The notes beneath the pieces are model-generated. The model was not told the DNA's origin and did not search any database. It saw nothing but the letters and a program-made list of their open reading frames with translations. The position numbers and the translations under genes are program-made. DNA of 64,000 bases from Symsagittifera roscoffensis (taxonomy: Eukaryota > Xenacoelomorpha > Acoela > Convolutidae). Shown piece after piece: positions 47,308 to 56,568 of the stretch; positions within the stretch are counted from its first letter, which is position 1; the number at the start of each line of letters is the position of its first letter. The DNA is taken from positions 22,246,509 through 22,310,508 of the forward strand of contig NC_087064.1 in assembly GCF_963678635.1 (NCBI RefSeq). The letters are read 5' to 3'.

Positions 47308-49410
47308 CTAGACCACATTTCTTCTCTCGTTGCTGGGACCTCTAGACCTGCTGGTGGAATTTGCGACTTTCACATCCATACTCCGAAACCACAAGCTGGC
47401 CGTCAACTGGTTTATCGCCGGGTGGTCGTCTCCGATGACTGGGCTGAACTTAAGTTGTCTAGCAAAGTTCGATATCTCTAGCAAGAGTACCTCATCCAAT
47501 ACAATCAGGACGTCGGCTAGTCCGTAAAAGCCCCTCAGTGCATGAGATATGTCAGCCCATGCCGCCGCCAATTCTGATTTGTAAAGCCTCAGGTTCGATG
47601 GCTCCAACTCTCGATTGGGGGCTGCCATCAGAATCCGCCATTCACTCCCTTCTGCTATTATGATCAAGACCGCGTACACGAATTGTAGGGCGGGTGGCAT
47701 ATTTGCGTATCCAGGGGATGTGGTAAACACCACCTTCGTCTTAGACCCAAATCTCGAGGCTACGTTCTCTTGTACCTCATTCATCGCCGCAAATAACGCC
47801 TGAATGGCCTCCCATATCTTCCTTGATGTCGGAATCTCCTTGCCCTTCAGTTGCTCAAGAAGTCCCATCGCGTGCAGGTGATCATTCATTCCTGCAAACA
47901 ATAGCAGCTCAGGTTCACAGGGCATCTCCGACTTTATTGCCACCACTAGAGTCAACATCTGGTTCAATTTGGCTCCTGGCAAAGAGTATACCAGAGTCTC
48001 CGGCCAGAACAACTTGGGAGACGTTCCTTCGAAGTCCGATCCCGCCACAATGACTACTCTTGCAGCAGCTGGATCTGCTCTATCATAAACTGCCAGAGTT
48101 TTGGCCAGTTGGGTGCCGCCACAGGGCTTCCCGTACCTGGGATCTTCTGCCAACTTCGGACCTTCGTAAGCGGCATCAGGCAATTCCATTCCCCTCGGAT
48201 TGAGTAGCTTGTCTACCACCTTTAACTGCGCCGGGGTTGCCAACCTGATCCTGGCGATGCCAGTTCGGTGCTTGGGAGGTTCTACTATAAGTCCAGGACT
48301 CCCCAACAGCTTGAGAGGCCTGTAGTTAATGGGTCCCATGATCGCTTTTGTGGGAATTCCAGTCAGGTCTGTGGTCTCCATTAACTTCGCTCTCGAGAAG
48401 TGCGCCTCGTGAGCTTTCAACCAGTCTACGCAATGATGTCTATTCAAATCCTCGTGCGACACTCGTTCGATCCCCAGGGTTTCCGCCAACTCTCGCCTGC
48501 ATTCCAAACTCTCTAGATCCAGTTCCTTCACCTTCTCAGGATATCTCAAGCGAGCAGTCTCCATAGACTTCTTTTCTCTCCTGCCATCTGCCATCACCAC
48601 AGAGGACATCGCCGAGCCCGGAGGTGTTGATGACTCTACCTCCTCCGACTCCATTGGTGTGGCACTCTGCAATCGGGTCTGATTGCTCCTTGAACTGTCT
48701 CTAGTATCAACTCTCGCTCCCAAGCGACCAGCCAAGGCCGTCGAGGCAAGGAATGGTGGGTTCGGAGGTGGTCCTAAAGTGAATTGGGCTGTCTCCAGCA
48801 GGTCCGCCTCTAGCGTGTTTATGTGTTCCTGGAAGACATCATTCAGCCACTCCGCTCCCCTTGGCCTATCGAAATGGATTCCATCTTTGGAGGTGTCTTC
48901 AGGGAATCCCTTTTTCTCCATACGTTCTGCTACGTCCAACAGTCTGAGAGGAAGCACACTCTTTCGGTGTATCTCTCGGATCACCTTGTTCAGGCTCCGC
49001 ACCTTCTGGTTCATCTCTAGGGCGTGCTGATCAAACATCATGTTGTAGGGGACCGTGCATACCGTCAGCAGGATGGCGTCCATCTGGATCCTCAGTTCCT
49101 CAAGAAGGCAGCTCATCTTGTCGCACAGCCTCGTTACTTTCCTCGCTTCTCCCCTTGACACGTCGTTGGTCCCAATCATCAGGGTCACTGTGTAAACTTT
49201 GGTCATCCCTAGCATGTCCAGGGTTGCCAACATCTGTGGCGTGGCAGCTCCAGCGAAACTCAAGACTCCTGTCTGCCAATGTGACCGGATCTGGGTCAAC
49301 ACCCGCACCAGGCTGTCCCCTATAATTAGGTGAACTGCACCCTCTGGCACACGAGGTGGCGCTAGATACTCCACCCAGGCTGCGTCATGGAAGTAGTCCC
49401 TCCTGGCTCC
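47308..49410 (-). CDS. Accessory section 2: tandem SGNH-hydrolase-like protein
   Basis: 700 codons after TAG 49411, ending in TAG 47308. Numbering from the GTG at 49374: GDS with Ser21, Gly42 in SFAGA, Asn70 in IGTND, and Asp164/His167 in DGIHFD. This is a complete SGNH (GDSL-type) esterase set in the usual order within about 150 residues, so hydrolysis of an ester or acetyl group is plausible. A Ser/Pro-rich linker and a basic central part follow. The C-terminal third has a second SGNH-like pattern (VVIVAGSDFEG, FAGMNDHLHAMG, IGDDHPAIN) with changed block I. No ATG lies between the preceding TAG and the GDS block; the first is Met48. SGNH domains are known in some retroelements, but I know of no tandem pair after a Ty3/gypsy integrase. 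Confidence 0.72.
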   Translation of the reverse strand, partial: GARRDYFHDAAWVEYLAPPRVPEGAVHLIIGDSLVRVLTQIRSHWQTGVLSFAGAATPQMLATLDMLGMTKVYTVTLMIGTNDVSRGEARKVTRLCDKMSCLLEELRIQMDAILLTVCTVPYNMMFDQHALEMNQKVRSLNKVIREIHRKSVLPLRLLDVAERMEKKGFPEDTSKDGIHFDRPRGAEWLNDVFQEHINTLEADLLETAQFTLGPPPNPPFLASTALAGRLGARVDTRDSSRSNQTRLQSATPMESEEVESSTPPGSAMSSVVMADGRREKKSMETARLRYPEKVKELDLESLECRRELAETLGIERVSHEDLNRHHCVDWLKAHEAHFSRAKLMETTDLTGIPTKAIMGPINYRPLKLLGSPGLIVEPPKHRTGIARIRLATPAQLKVVDKLLNPRGMELPDAAYEGPKLAEDPRYGKPCGGTQLAKTLAVYDRADPAAARVVIVAGSDFEGTSPKLFWPETLVYSLPGAKLNQMLTLVVAIKSEMPCEPELLLFAGMNDHLHAMGLLEQLKGKEIPTSRKIWEAIQALFAAMNEVQENVASRFGSKTKVVFTTSPGYANMPPALQFVYAVLIIIAEGSEWRILMAAPNRELEPSNLRLYKSELAAAWADISHALRGFYGLADVLIVLDEVLLLEISNFARQLKFSPVIGDDHPAINQLTASLWFRSMDVKVANSTSRSRGPSNERRNVV

Positions 49411-50562
49411 CTATTCCGCACTCCAGTCCAGCCGATTGTGCCTGTGGTAGTTCCCTTCTGTATTCTTCTTATAGCTTGCGATCACGACGCTCCTGACCGG
49501 CTGTTCCCTCCAAGTTGGGGGAAGCTCTGGCCTCGTCGATCTTTCACGACTCTGCTGCTGCAATTTCTCGCCTAGCTCCTTCAGGCGCGATGAGGCGCCA
49601 CTCACCTGACTGCCACTCGAGGTCGAGGTTGGGGTATATCCTGGTAACACCACATCCATCAGAGGACGTACAGGTTGTGTCTCTAGGTTGCGCAAGGAAG
49701 GCGTCACGTCATTCGGTATCCAGACCTCCAACCCTTCACTCATGTGTTCTCTGGCCTCGCGGTCAAGGTTGAACCGTCCTCTAGCCCTGGGAGCTTCATC
49801 CACCTCCATGCGCGACTCTGGCCTCGAGCTGGTCACCACTCGTTCGTTTGACCTGGCTCCCTTCTGTGCGTCAAGCTCGCGTTGTCGCTGTTCTATCCTT
49901 TCCAACTCCGACTTCAGTTGATCACGATTCGCGACGTTCTCCCGCACCCTTAGCTCCTGCTGATGTTCAGCCCTTAGCATCTCAAGTAATTTCAACGTCT
50001 GATCTCGCTCGTCGACTGCCTGGTCTCTCTCCAGCTGAAGCTTCTCCCTATTCAGCTTCGCCTGATCCCGATCGAGGTTCGCTTTATTCCTTTCCTTTAG
50101 CGCCTTCTCGAGCTCTTTCTTTAGAACCCCCAGATCCGGATATGCCTCGGTCGTCTGTTGCGCTCGCGACATCGACGGCACCTTACTCGAGCTCTGGCCT
50201 GTGGATCTTGCTGTTGGCCTCGTCGGTAGCGGGAACTCTCCTGCGCCGTGTTCGGTGTTGTTACTCAGGCCAGGATTTCTTGCCAAGTCGAAGCCCCTTA
50301 CTCCTCCATCCGCATTCCAAGATAACCATCTGGTCTGTTCTCGATTTGATATGCCCTCGGTGGTGTAGCCGACCATCAAGACAGCCTCCGTCGCAGACTC
50401 CCTGCACTCACCCTGGTCCTCCAACTGGAGGATCGCATTCAGCATCACCGCCATTCTCTCGTCTATCTGGGTGTAGTCCAGGTCCCTCAGGCGTCTGTAC
50501 AGCTCGTCAAGAGTGGGCTTCTTCAGAGCCGCGGGCATGGAGTTCCAGAATCGGTCTGCCAT
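49411..50562 (-). CDS. Accessory section 1: coiled-coil protein
   Basis: 383 codons from ATG to TAG. Residues 1-90 are globular (MADRFWNSMPAALKKPTLDE). A Ser/Pro/Thr linker follows, then a strongly charged coiled coil (about residues 145-235, repeated RDQAKLNREK-type phrases), then a basic/polar tail. It looks like a structural or RNA-binding protein but matches no family I know. The TAG at its end is followed by GGAGCC, and reading continues in the same frame for 700 codons into the SGNH section. Confidence 0.6.
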   Translation of the reverse strand: MADRFWNSMPAALKKPTLDELYRRLRDLDYTQIDERMAVMLNAILQLEDQGECRESATEAVLMVGYTTEGISNREQTRWLSWNADGGVRGFDLARNPGLSNNTEHGAGEFPLPTRPTARSTGQSSSKVPSMSRAQQTTEAYPDLGVLKKELEKALKERNKANLDRDQAKLNREKLQLERDQAVDERDQTLKLLEMLRAEHQQELRVRENVANRDQLKSELERIEQRQRELDAQKGARSNERVVTSSRPESRMEVDEAPRARGRFNLDREAREHMSEGLEVWIPNDVTPSLRNLETQPVRPLMDVVLPGYTPTSTSSGSQVSGASSRLKELGEKLQQQSRERSTRPELPPTWREQPVRSVVIASYKKNTEGNYHRHNRLDWSAE

Positions 50563-51069
50563 TCTTTGTAACTTCGGGATGTATGTAGGTAGATGTTAAC
50601 CAGCTCAAGAATTACCTTACCAACTCAAGAATTACCTTACCCACTCAAGAATTCTCTAGAAATGTTCTCTTGCAAGTACTTGCTGTAGATGCGGATTATC
50701 GCGTGTTCAATCAAGTTTTTCTCTTTCTGTTTCTCGCTTGAGTGTAGTTGGATTTTCAACTTTGTTTTTCAAACTTGATCTGAAAACAAAAAGCTCATTA
50801 AAACTTAGGATGTCACGCTCCTAACCTAGAGACCCCCCTTCTACCCATATGGTTAAAATCTTATCATTCTCATATCACTTAAAACAATTCGATTGGATTT
50901 CCCTTAAAAACATGCAGATTCATTTTATGTTTTAGCACCATTAATTCTTTCTTTTAAAATTCAATTGTCATGCCAATCACATCTTAAGATCCCTTTACCT
51001 GCGCCGCACCCCAGTACCTAACTCAAGACTCCTCCCTCACACCCGACTCGATACCTCCATGTACCCGAC
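50563..51069. other. Spacer between integrase and accessory block
   Basis: About 500 bp, AT-rich. It begins (50601-50653) with 2.6 copies of a 20-bp unit (caactcaagaattaccttac). On the minus strand a purine run agaagggggg lies at about 50834-50843 and resembles a polypurine tract. If that is the true tract, the accessory block would be outside the core element; I could not identify an LTR start. Confidence 0.45.
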
Positions 51070-54057
51070 TCAGGCGATGCTCAAGTAGTACTTCTTGTGA
51101 AGATACACCATTATCTCTGTTTCTGCAAAGACCACATGTAGGATAGCATACAATTCCCTCGAGCTCAGTTTGCCCCTGTTTGGGTCGTACACCGGCATCG
51201 AGACCTCCACTATTCCTCTTTCAATCATGAAGTCACGTAGTCTTGTCAGTGCCAATATCACGTTTTCGGGATCAATTGTGTTCCTGTCGTTGACTCTCGT
51301 TACTAGGAAGCAGAGGTATTTGCCCGGGACTTGTGCCACTGACGGTGGAAGCGCTGCCATGCCTCCTAGTCCTGGTCTCTGTCTGAACAGAAACTCTACG
51401 TTCTGGTACTCTCTTTTGAAGTCAGCTTCCAATCTTGATTTGAAACTCATGTCCGCCGTGATGCAGATCGCGCTGGTCCTGTTTGACAGGATGAAGTCGA
51501 TATCCGTTATCATGATGTTCTCTGAGTATTCATTGGGTATTTCGAACTTCGTTTTGAAATTCCGACCTATGGTAGGCTCTGGTTCTTCTTCCTCCAGTTC
51601 CAATCCGCTTGTTTCCCTCACTTCCTTGAGCTTCTTTATCATCAAATTTTCGGTGTGGGTAAGTCCTACCCCCACTCCCCGGACAAAAATATTTATCGAC
51701 GTCCCCGTCGATGTAGTCGGGTCTGAATTGTCCTTAGGAATGTCCAGTGGCCTGTCTGTTGCTGTCCATCCGAAAAGAGGGTCCTCTGTCTTCATGTAAT
51801 TTGCTGCTGATACATCGACTTGCTGAATGCTTTGTCCTTCGCTGCTCTCGTCTTTGACATCACACATCCACTCTAGAATCCTCAAGTTCGTGTTCTCCCT
51901 CCTTTCTATCTCACTCTGTTCGAGATCCGTCTCCAATTCTGGCGTCGAGTAATCATCCTGCGGATAATGTCCACCATCGTCAATGACCTGCCATTCCTCT
52001 CCGGCTTCCAGTTCGCCTGCGCTTAGTAGTTCATCGCCCAACTTGTCTGGCTGTATCTTATCGATCAAGAAGTCATCCCCGTACCTATTGTACCTCATGC
52101 CTGTGCGTTTACGATTGCCAGTCCTGGTTTCCGGTGGTGTTGGCCGATCCGGCTCCATCCACTTCGGTACCTCGTTTTGCTCTGGGTCGTTCCAGTCTTC
52201 TTCTACAAATGAATCTGCATCCGACTCCACTTCTATCTTTTCGTTGTCGTCCAAACTCAAGTTCTCATTACCATCATTTTTCTCTCTAGTGCCTTTCTCA
52301 TTCACTTCACACGCTGGTTCCACCACCAGGTACTCAAGACCTTCCATGTCTTTTGGTAGGCACCAGTCCTCCGGGGACGGGACGTGAGGCTTCAGATTTT
52401 CGTAATGTGCTGCTCGCCCTGTACTCAAGCGATAGAACCGTCCTTGTTGATGTACTTCCGTTATCATGAACGGTCCTCTCCATTTCTTGAGTAGTTTCTT
52501 TGTTCCCTTGGGCGGTATGACATTTTGGAAGACCCACACGTATTGGCCCACTTCGTATGGCTTTGCTCTTAATATCTTTTCGTCATATTTCTTGCGTTGC
52601 CTCATTTGCGCTTGCGCCGTGTTTCTCCGACATAGCTCGTTTAGCTCTTGTTGTCTTTTGATCGCTTCCCTCACGTATGCTTGAGGTGACGTCCTCTTCC
52701 CCTCGTACTCCGGGTAGAAGAATGTTAGAGGCATTGCCCTTTCCCTGCCTGTCAACATCATGAAAGGACTGATACCCGTCGTTGAGTGCTGAGTACTATT
52801 ATAGGCTCCTACTACCTGTGGCAGGTATTTGTCCCAGTCCGTCATGTATCTCGAGCAGTACATCCTGAGCATGTTGACCAGTGTCCTGTTCTGTCTCTCT
52901 ACCAACCCATTGGTCTGTGGATGATAGGTCGTCGAGTGTGCTTGAGCAATGTGTGATCTCTTCATCAATTCTTTTGTCAAGTCCCCCACAAAAGCCTTGC
53001 CGTTGTCCGACTGGAAAGTCATTGGACAACCATACCGCGATATCCAATGCGTTATCAGGTGATCACATGTCTCCTCTGCTGAGGCTGTCTGGCACGGAAC
53101 CGCTTCCGCCAACTTGGTGAAGTGATCTATTATAACTAGTATTTGGTTATAACCCGACTCCGTCATGCAGATTTTCTGATGGTCTATCTGCACCACTTCA
53201 TTGAATTCCGAACTCTCGACAGACTTGAGGGGAAACTTCATCTTCCTTGGGTCTTTTACTTGAAGGCATGCTAGGCAGGCATTCACCCATCTCTCGCAAG
53301 CTTTTCTCATTCCCGGCCAGTCAAACCTATGAAGTATCCTTTGTTGTACTTTATCTATCCCCTGGTGGCCCATCTGGTCGTGTGATCTGAAAAGCACCTC
53401 CGTTTGGTACAATTGTGGTAGTATGATGAGGTTGTGTTTGTGTAATATTTTTTCCTCATCTCTTCTCTTGCACGCTACCACCCCTTCAGCTGTGTGATAA
53501 AGTAAGTCTCTCTTTTCTTTGTAGAACTGGCTCAAGATCTTGTAGCTGTCTTCCTCAAGTTCCCCCTTCTCCTTGACTCCCGAATGGATCCATTTGGAGA
53601 GGTTACTTGTCATTTTGTCATTCTTCTGGGCCCTTATTAGGTCAGACAGCCTATATCTCGCCTTAACGTGCTCCTTTAGCGCCATGATCTGTCCATTCAT
53701 CTCACCAGGGTTGTGGATGTCATCGCTCAGTTTCACACATATCATCCTTTTCACGATTTTCATGTCGTCTTCTGGTACCAGATTCGTTCTGACGTTTGAG
53801 TTGCACGATAGTTCCCTTAGTGGCTTTCTTGAAACTGCTATTTTCTCGAGCTCTTCACCACCTCGTACCTCTTGTATTTCCAGATTGTACGTCCCTGAAT
53901 ATGGATCCGTCTGTAATTCCTTGTCGTGCTGTCTTATCTTCTCTTCCGCCAGTATCATGCATAGACTGTCTTGGTCTTCGCTGCTCTCATCCGAGTCTTC
54001 ATCCCATTCTTCACGCTCCCCGGACAATTTTCCTTCTCCGGTTTCGTCTTCTTCCAT
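51070..54057 (-). CDS. Ty3/gypsy integrase with C-terminal macrodomain
   Basis: 995 codons from ATG 54057 to TGA; the frame is also open upstream beyond the RT stop, so in an intact element it is part of pol. Residues 1-200 are the acidic spacer. The zinc-binding HHCC is His226, His231, Cys261, Cys264. The catalytic triad is Asp292 (QIDHQ), Asp351 (QSDNGKAF) and Glu387 (NGLVERQN), all present. The GPY/F-like module is at about 525-560 (KWRGPFMI). After an acidic linker, residues about 845-990 read as a macrodomain of the OARD1/Poa1 type: ITADMSFKSRLEADFKREY, YLCFLVTR, then ENVILALTRLRDFMIERGIV and EVSMP, ending ETEIMVYLH. The Gly-Cys-Gly-Leu-Asp-type loop is replaced by DPNRGKL. The macrodomain's role is an inference. 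Confidence 0.88.
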   Translation of the reverse strand: MEEDETGEGKLSGEREEWDEDSDESSEDQDSLCMILAEEKIRQHDKELQTDPYSGTYNLEIQEVRGGEELEKIAVSRKPLRELSCNSNVRTNLVPEDDMKIVKRMICVKLSDDIHNPGEMNGQIMALKEHVKARYRLSDLIRAQKNDKMTSNLSKWIHSGVKEKGELEEDSYKILSQFYKEKRDLLYHTAEGVVACKRRDEEKILHKHNLIILPQLYQTEVLFRSHDQMGHQGIDKVQQRILHRFDWPGMRKACERWVNACLACLQVKDPRKMKFPLKSVESSEFNEVVQIDHQKICMTESGYNQILVIIDHFTKLAEAVPCQTASAEETCDHLITHWISRYGCPMTFQSDNGKAFVGDLTKELMKRSHIAQAHSTTYHPQTNGLVERQNRTLVNMLRMYCSRYMTDWDKYLPQVVGAYNSTQHSTTGISPFMMLTGRERAMPLTFFYPEYEGKRTSPQAYVREAIKRQQELNELCRRNTAQAQMRQRKKYDEKILRAKPYEVGQYVWVFQNVIPPKGTKKLLKKWRGPFMITEVHQQGRFYRLSTGRAAHYENLKPHVPSPEDWCLPKDMEGLEYLVVEPACEVNEKGTREKNDGNENLSLDDNEKIEVESDADSFVEEDWNDPEQNEVPKWMEPDRPTPPETRTGNRKRTGMRYNRYGDDFLIDKIQPDKLGDELLSAGELEAGEEWQVIDDGGHYPQDDYSTPELETDLEQSEIERRENTNLRILEWMCDVKDESSEGQSIQQVDVSAANYMKTEDPLFGWTATDRPLDIPKDNSDPTTSTGTSINIFVRGVGVGLTHTENLMIKKLKEVRETSGLELEEEEPEPTIGRNFKTKFEIPNEYSENIMITDIDFILSNRTSAICITADMSFKSRLEADFKREYQNVEFLFRQRPGLGGMAALPPSVAQVPGKYLCFLVTRVNDRNTIDPENVILALTRLRDFMIERGIVEVSMPVYDPNRGKLSSRELYAILHVVFAETEIMVYLHKKYYLSIA
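51088..51525 (-). other. Macrodomain region of the integrase protein
   Basis: Residues 845-990 of the integrase ORF. Macrodomains bind or hydrolyse ADP-ribose groups. The order of conserved blocks and the closing strand-helix-strand fit OARD1/Poa1-like members; the catalytic loop is altered. Confidence 0.7.
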
Positions 54058-54119
54058 GAATCTGGACCACTCCCCGGACTCTTGATCTAGTCCCAGGTGT
54101 TCAACTTCTTCTCTGAATG

Positions 54120-56117
54120 TTACTTTCTTATCCCTGACTTTTGTCTGCTCCAGAATTTTTCGGGGATTTTTTCAACTAGTGATCGCACAACGTCCTTGCT
54201 ATCAGTGATGCTTCCTTTTGAGACGTCAGTATTGTCCACTGTTTCTTCTCTCCGAAGTATGGTTAGTTCCGGTGCCTCTTGACCTTTCCCTTGGATCACG
54301 GGCTTGTCATCTGATAGTTTCTCAAGCAACCTCATTAAGTCTTCATCTATTCGGACCGTTCCCTCCTCTACCTGGATGAGATCATAACCTTTTGCCTTGA
54401 GCGTTTCCCTCAAGATCTTGGACTTGAGCATTATTCCTATCGGAATCCCTCTGCTTTTCTTCAAGATGGTTTTTTCAAGAGGCTCTTTCGGCAATTCGGG
54501 ATGATCTTCAATCGGTTTGCCTGATTTGTCCAGCCATCTCGTGAGTGGAAGACTGTCGTACGTTTCTTTGTCCATGAAGGAGAAGCCATCTTTGATCTCA
54601 GGTCTGTCCGCCTCTCTTTGTTCTTGCCTCTCGTAGAACTCCGTCTTCTTACTCAAGCTGTCAGCATTTTGATGTTTATCTCGTGTTCTGTGCTCAATTA
54701 TCATGTTGTATCCGTCCAAGCGAACTATCCACCTCCCAATATAGCTCTGGTCCATTGAGTACGTTTTCAGCCAGCTTAGTGCTCGGTTGTCGACTCGCAG
54801 CTTGAAGGGCTCACTGCCTAGGTATGCTCTGTATTTTTCGACAAAGGTGACCACCGCGAACATCTCTGCTTTTGGTGCTCCGTACTTCATTTCTGTGTCA
54901 CTTAGGACCTTGCTCCCGTATGCTATTGGTCTCAAGACTGTCTTCCCATTCCATTCTTGTTCTTGATGGAGAATCCCAGAAATAGCGACTACCGACGCAT
55001 CCGTGTCTAGCACGTACATCCCCTTCTCAGTCGGCATACCCAGTACTGGTGCCTCACACAGCTCTTTCTTTATTCTCTGGAATGACTCTTCTGCCGCGTT
55101 GTTCCACGTGAACTTCTTGCCTTTATGTCTCATTAATTGTTGCATCGGGTATACCTTGTCCGCATAGCCCTTGATGAATTCTCTATAATAGTTGGCGAAA
55201 CCCAGGAAGCTCATCAGCTGGTGCTCCGTCTTCGGTGATTTCCAGGTTAGGACTGCTTCCACGGCGTCTGGATCAGGTCTGATACCGTGCTTATCTACCA
55301 TCCTGCCCAAGTATTTAATCGAGTCCTTGAGTATCTCGCACTTTGATGGTTTACACTTCAGCCCCGATCTTTTCATGCACGCGAACACCTCGTCAAGCCT
55401 CTCAATGTGGTCTTCTAGTGTTGGCGTTGCTATTACCACGTCGTCCACGTAGCACATTACCAGGTTGCCGTACTTCTTCGTCACGCCTATCAACGCGTGT
55501 GCCATCAGCCGCTGAAACGTGGCTGTTGCATTGCAGAGTCCAAACGGCATCCGTTTCGATTGAAACAGACCCAACTCGCAGGCGAACCCTGTCTTGTCCC
55601 TGTCTTGCTTCCTTAATGGTACCTGCCAAAAGGCCGAGGTTACCTGCCAACTTAATGGTACCTGCCAACTTAATGGTACCTGCCAACTTAATGGTACCTG
55701 CCAACTTAATGGTACCTGCCAACTTAATGGTACCTGCCAACTTCGAGAGGCTCTCATCAATTCTAGGTATGGGATAGGCATCCTTCACCGTGACGGAGTT
55801 CAGGTATCGAAAGTCACAACAAAACCTTAACTGGTCGCCTTTCTTTTTGGCCAGCACTACTCCACACGCCCACGGTGACTTGGATGGTTCTATCATGTCA
55901 TACTCTAGTAACGTTTCGATTTCTTTTCTACACGCGTCCGATTTGTGTGGGGTCATGCGCCTCGCCCCCTCCCTGTGTGGTACCGCGTTTTCCTCAAGTT
56001 CTATTTCATGTTCAACAAAATTACAACACCCGATATCCGCCTTATGCCTTGAAAAAACCTCCTCGTTCCGCTCTAGTACGTCCTTGATAGCTTCGAGCTG
56101 TTCATCTTTCAGTTTGC
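54120..56117 (-). pseudogene. Ty3/gypsy RT-RNase H, duplication copy 1
   Basis: The RT N-terminus is read in one frame (CGVVLAKKKGDQLRFCCDFR, then YPIPRIDESL) down to a minisatellite at about 55620-55745, and the rest in another frame: MPFGLCNATATFQRLM, catalytic YVDD near 55445-55456, the thumb (FLGFANYYREFIKGYA), then RNase H with DTDASVVAISG, its Glu in KAEMFAVV and Asp in VDNRALSW. RT motif A, which carries the first catalytic Asp, is missing because the minisatellite stands in its place, so this copy cannot encode active RT. The ORF stops at 54120, while the integrase frame is already open, implying a further one-base frame change. Confidence 0.9.
55620..55747 (-). repeat. 18-bp minisatellite inside RT, copy 1
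   Basis: Units of ttggcaggtaccattaag (minus strand), five full units plus flanking partial units. In one frame they read LAGTIK, in the other SWQVPL. The unit matches the coding sequence around WQVPL just after motif A, and the shared ttggcagg string at both edges suggests slippage or recombination at microhomology. Confidence 0.93.
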
Positions 56118-56120
56118 CCC

Positions 56121-56568
56121 TTAATGTTCAATCTCCGGCAGAACCGGTTTATCAGTTTGCATCTCATCTAGTGTGGGTCGCTCTGGAAAGTTCGAACAGC
56201 TCGAAAGCCCATCGTCCGTTTCTGACTTAAGTGATTTGATAAGACCTGAAGAATCTTTTATTCTCTGCAATCGTCTCAAGATACAAAGTTTGTCCCTGTG
56301 ATTGGGACAATTAACAACTTCATTTTGTTTTGAGTTTTCAATTGTTTCGTATCGAGTTTTAACTGGTAAAGCATATCCCAGCTTCCTCCCTCTCTGTATC
56401 GTGATCGGTATATCAAGGGTATTCAACAAGACACTGACGCAGAGGCCGCTCTTCGTTATCGAAAATGATCTTCCTAAAACAGCATCGCTTTGACTATTAG
56501 GATTTGGAACTATACACACTTGCTTGTTATCGCTTAGTTCATTATAATTTTTCATCCTCAAGCTTACG
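56121..56568 (-). pseudogene. Duplicated post-protease segment, copy 1
   Basis: Repeats the C-terminal part of the segment between protease and RT (MKNYNELSDNKQVCIVPNPN to LPEIEH). It is cut off on the right by the duplication joint at 56569, so it has no protease active site. Confidence 0.85.

Larger units (their letters stand above)
42100..50562 (-). other. Accessory polyprotein block of the retroelement (env position)
   Basis: From ATG at 50562 (context AGAATGG, in-frame TAA just upstream) to TAA at 42100, one reading frame of about 2,820 codons is open apart from three TAG codons at 49413-49411, 47310-47308 and 44166-44164. There is no frameshift and no internal TAA or TGA. The four sections are listed separately. 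The block lies about 0.5 kb after the integrase stop, where env stands in retroviruses and env-bearing Ty3/gypsy elements. None of the sections shows an obvious fusion-type envelope (no clear signal peptide plus C-terminal anchor). Either a readthrough polyprotein or a single long ORF with three nonsense changes. Confidence 0.75.
54231..56568 (-). repeat. 2.3 kb internal tandem duplication, copy 1
   Basis: Nearly identical to 56569-58888; 2338 bp against 2320 bp. The 18-bp length difference equals one unit of the RT minisatellite. The duplication joint shares only attg. The unit runs from the C-terminal part of the protease segment to shortly after RNase H. Confidence 0.93.

Noticed and set aside
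42100-50562. Genetic code with TAG as a sense codon
   Set aside because: The golgin has no internal TAG in 1,938 codons and itself ends in TAG, and no nuclear TAG reassignment is known to me in animals. Local readthrough or mutation fits better.
42100-50562. Calling the accessory block an envelope gene
   Set aside because: No signal peptide, fusion peptide or C-terminal membrane anchor stands out; only the position matches env.
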